7,038 bases of DNA from JBLIOB01 sp047639575. Its GTDB lineage: Bacteria > Bacteroidota > Bacteroidia > Flavobacteriales_D > Parvicellaceae. Shown here piece after piece: positions 5,716-7,038 of this stretch (positions are counted from its first letter, which is position 1; the number at the start of each line of letters is the position of its first letter). The translations under genes were made by a program, and so were the position numbers. The stretch covers positions 1-7,038 of the forward strand of contig JBLIOB010000228.1 in the NCBI GenBank assembly GCA_047639575.1, given 5' to 3'. The notes beneath the pieces are model-generated. The model did no database searches, had not been told where the DNA came from, and saw only the letters and a program-made list of their open reading frames with translations.

Positions 5716-7026
5716 CTAGTATCTGTAATGTTCTGCTTTATAAGGACCTTCTACTTTCACTCCGATATAATCGGCTTGTTCTTTTGAAAGTTCTTCTAGC
5801 ACTACTCCAATCTTCGCAAGGTGTAGTTTAGCAACTTTTTCATCTAGGTGCTTTGGAAGCATATATACTTCATTTTCGTAAGCATCTGTGTTGTTCCAAA
5901 GTTCAAGTTGAGCTAGCGTTTGGTTGGTAAATGAGTTACTCATCACGAATGATGGATGACCTGTTGCACAACCTAGGTTTACCAATCTTCCTTCTGCAAG
6001 AAGAATAATATCATTCCCATTAACGTTGTAAATATCAACTTGAGGTTTCACCTCATTCTTAGGCCCGCCATTCTCTTGTAACCAAGCTACATCAATCTCA
6101 TTATCAAAATGACCAATATTACATACGATAGTCTTGTCTTTCATTGACTGAAAGTGACGTCCAACGATGATGTCTTTATTTCCAGTAGTAGTAACAATGA
6201 TATCACCTTCTTTACAAGCGTCATCCATTTTCTTTACTTCAAATCCGTCCATTGCAGCTTGAAGAGCGCATATTGGATCGATTTCAGTAACAATAACTCT
6301 TGCACCAGCACCTTGCAATGAAGCTGCAGATCCTTTACCAACATCTCCGTATCCAGCTACAACGGCAACTTTTCCAGCCATCATTGTATCCGTAGCTCTT
6401 CTGATTGCATCTACTAAAGATTCTTTACAACCATATTTGTTATCGAACTTAGACTTAGTAACTGAATCATTAACGTTGATTGCAGGCATTACAAGTGTTC
6501 CGTTCTTAACTCTATCATAAAGTCTATGAACGCCAGTAGTGGTCTCTTCAGATAATCCTTTAATTCCAGCACAAAGCTCAGGGTATCTATCGAACACCAT
6601 GTTCGTTAAATCTCCACCATCATCAAGGATTAGGTTAAGCGGTTTTCCGCCTTCGAAACCGAAGATAGTTTGCTCAATACACCAATCGAATTCTTCTTCA
6701 TTAAGACCTTTCCAAGCATATACAGGAACTCCGGTAACAGCAATCGCAGCTGCCGCCTGATCTTGTGTGGAAAATATGTTACAAGAAGACCAAGTTACTT
6801 CAGCACCTAGAGCAGTTAACGTTTCAATAAGAACCGCTGTTTGGATTGTCATGTGAAGACATCCAGCAATTCTGGCACCGGCCAATGGTTTTGAATCACC
6901 GTACTCTTCTCTAAGAGACATTAAACCTGGCATTTCAGCTTCAGCTAGATCCATTTCTTTTCTACCCCATTCTGCTAGGGAAATATCTTTTACCTTATAA
7001 GGTAATCTTTCAGTTGTTTCGTTCAT
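5716..7026 (-). CDS. ahcY: Adenosylhomocysteinase (S-adenosylhomocysteine hydrolase)
   Basis: This cytoplasmic, NAD-dependent tetrameric enzyme reversibly splits S-adenosylhomocysteine into adenosine and homocysteine, removing the inhibitory product of SAM-dependent methylation and feeding the methionine cycle. The 436-aa protein is full length. The substrate domain shows GCLHMTIQTAVLIETL (H58), NIFSTQDQAAAA, LILDDGGD (about 132-139), SEETTTGVHRLY (about 159-170) and NVNDSVTKSKFDN (K191, D195, followed by C200). The NAD-binding domain has GYGDVGKGSAASLQGAGARV (225-244) and VTEIDP. Later come NIGHFDNEID (H306), LVNLGCATGHPSFVMS (H357) and the C-terminal tail PYKAEHYRY, whose lysine and tyrosine reach the NAD site of the neighbouring subunit. 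All landmarks are present. The ATG at 7026-7024 follows an A-rich leader (AAAATTAAAA), typical of Bacteroidota; the promoter lies outside the window. It ends at its own terminator and has no evident link with the sigma operon. Confidence 0.98.
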   Translation of the reverse strand: MNETTERLPYKVKDISLAEWGRKEMDLAEAEMPGLMSLREEYGDSKPLAGARIAGCLHMTIQTAVLIETLTALGAEVTWSSCNIFSTQDQAAAAIAVTGVPVYAWKGLNEEEFDWCIEQTIFGFEGGKPLNLILDDGGDLTNMVFDRYPELCAGIKGLSEETTTGVHRLYDRVKNGTLVMPAINVNDSVTKSKFDNKYGCKESLVDAIRRATDTMMAGKVAVVAGYGDVGKGSAASLQGAGARVIVTEIDPICALQAAMDGFEVKKMDDACKEGDIIVTTTGNKDIIVGRHFQSMKDKTIVCNIGHFDNEIDVAWLQENGGPKNEVKPQVDIYNVNGNDIILLAEGRLVNLGCATGHPSFVMSNSFTNQTLAQLELWNNTDAYENEVYMLPKHLDEKVAKLHLAKIGVVLEELSKEQADYIGVKVEGPYKAEHYRY

Positions 7027-7038
7027 TTTTAATTTTGA

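Noticed and set aside
6539..6760. Plus-strand 73-aa ORF inside ahcY
   Set aside because: It is antisense to highly conserved ahcY codons, with low-complexity content, and is a shadow.
1..7038. CRISPR arrays, tRNA/rRNA genes, insertion sequences, riboswitches
   Set aside because: I saw no regularly spaced repeats, cloverleaf sequences, transposase genes or flanking terminal repeats. A SAM/SAH riboswitch for ahcY, if any, would lie beyond the window edge.

Overview
The window looks like a Bacteroidota (Cytophagia/Flavobacteriia-type) chromosome. It is AT-rich, its genes lack clear Shine-Dalgarno sequences and have A-rich leaders, and it carries an RprX/RprY-like two-component pair, an FGE-fold (GldJ/GldK-like) exported protein, and a fragment resembling a type IX secretion (T9SS) C-terminal sorting domain. 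This is a judgement from protein style, not from a database search.

Layout. Positions 2-1865 (+) hold the 3' part of a membrane sensor histidine kinase and an OmpR-family response regulator whose genes overlap by 8 bp. Positions 1866-2275 hold no intact gene. The plus strand there carries what reads as the decayed end of a secreted protein: a thioredoxin-like CGAC segment, an in-frame stop, then a shortened T9SS sorting-domain-like tail ending at 2292. Positions 2276-5544 (-) are a tight three-gene operon: a large exported protein (signal peptide, helical/TPR-like N-terminal half, a GDNDTYPAW motif like that in the tail of DUF2723 proteins, and an FGE-sulfatase-type C-terminal domain), then an ECF sigma factor, then a single-pass membrane protein in the usual anti-sigma position. 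Positions 5545-5715 are intergenic, with a possible operon promoter, a perfect 12-bp palindrome and a strong intrinsic terminator. Positions 5716-7026 (-) are a complete S-adenosylhomocysteine hydrolase gene (ahcY).

How the genes may work together. The kinase and regulator form a standard phosphorelay with unknown target. In the operon, the likely model is a membrane anti-sigma factor that holds the sigma factor until an envelope signal releases it, with the exported FGE-like protein as sensor partner or co-produced envelope component. That model is inferred from gene order and topology. ahcY is housekeeping and is separated from the operon by its own terminator.

The most unusual points are: (1) two adjacent strong inverted repeats inside the 5' part of the sigma-factor coding sequence, one with a 16-bp nearly perfect stem; (2) the sigma ORF beginning with TTG immediately after, and in frame with, the stop of the FGE-like gene; (3) the domain composition of the FGE-like protein and its linkage to a sigma/anti-sigma pair; (4) the T9SS cargo remnant between the two convergent operons.
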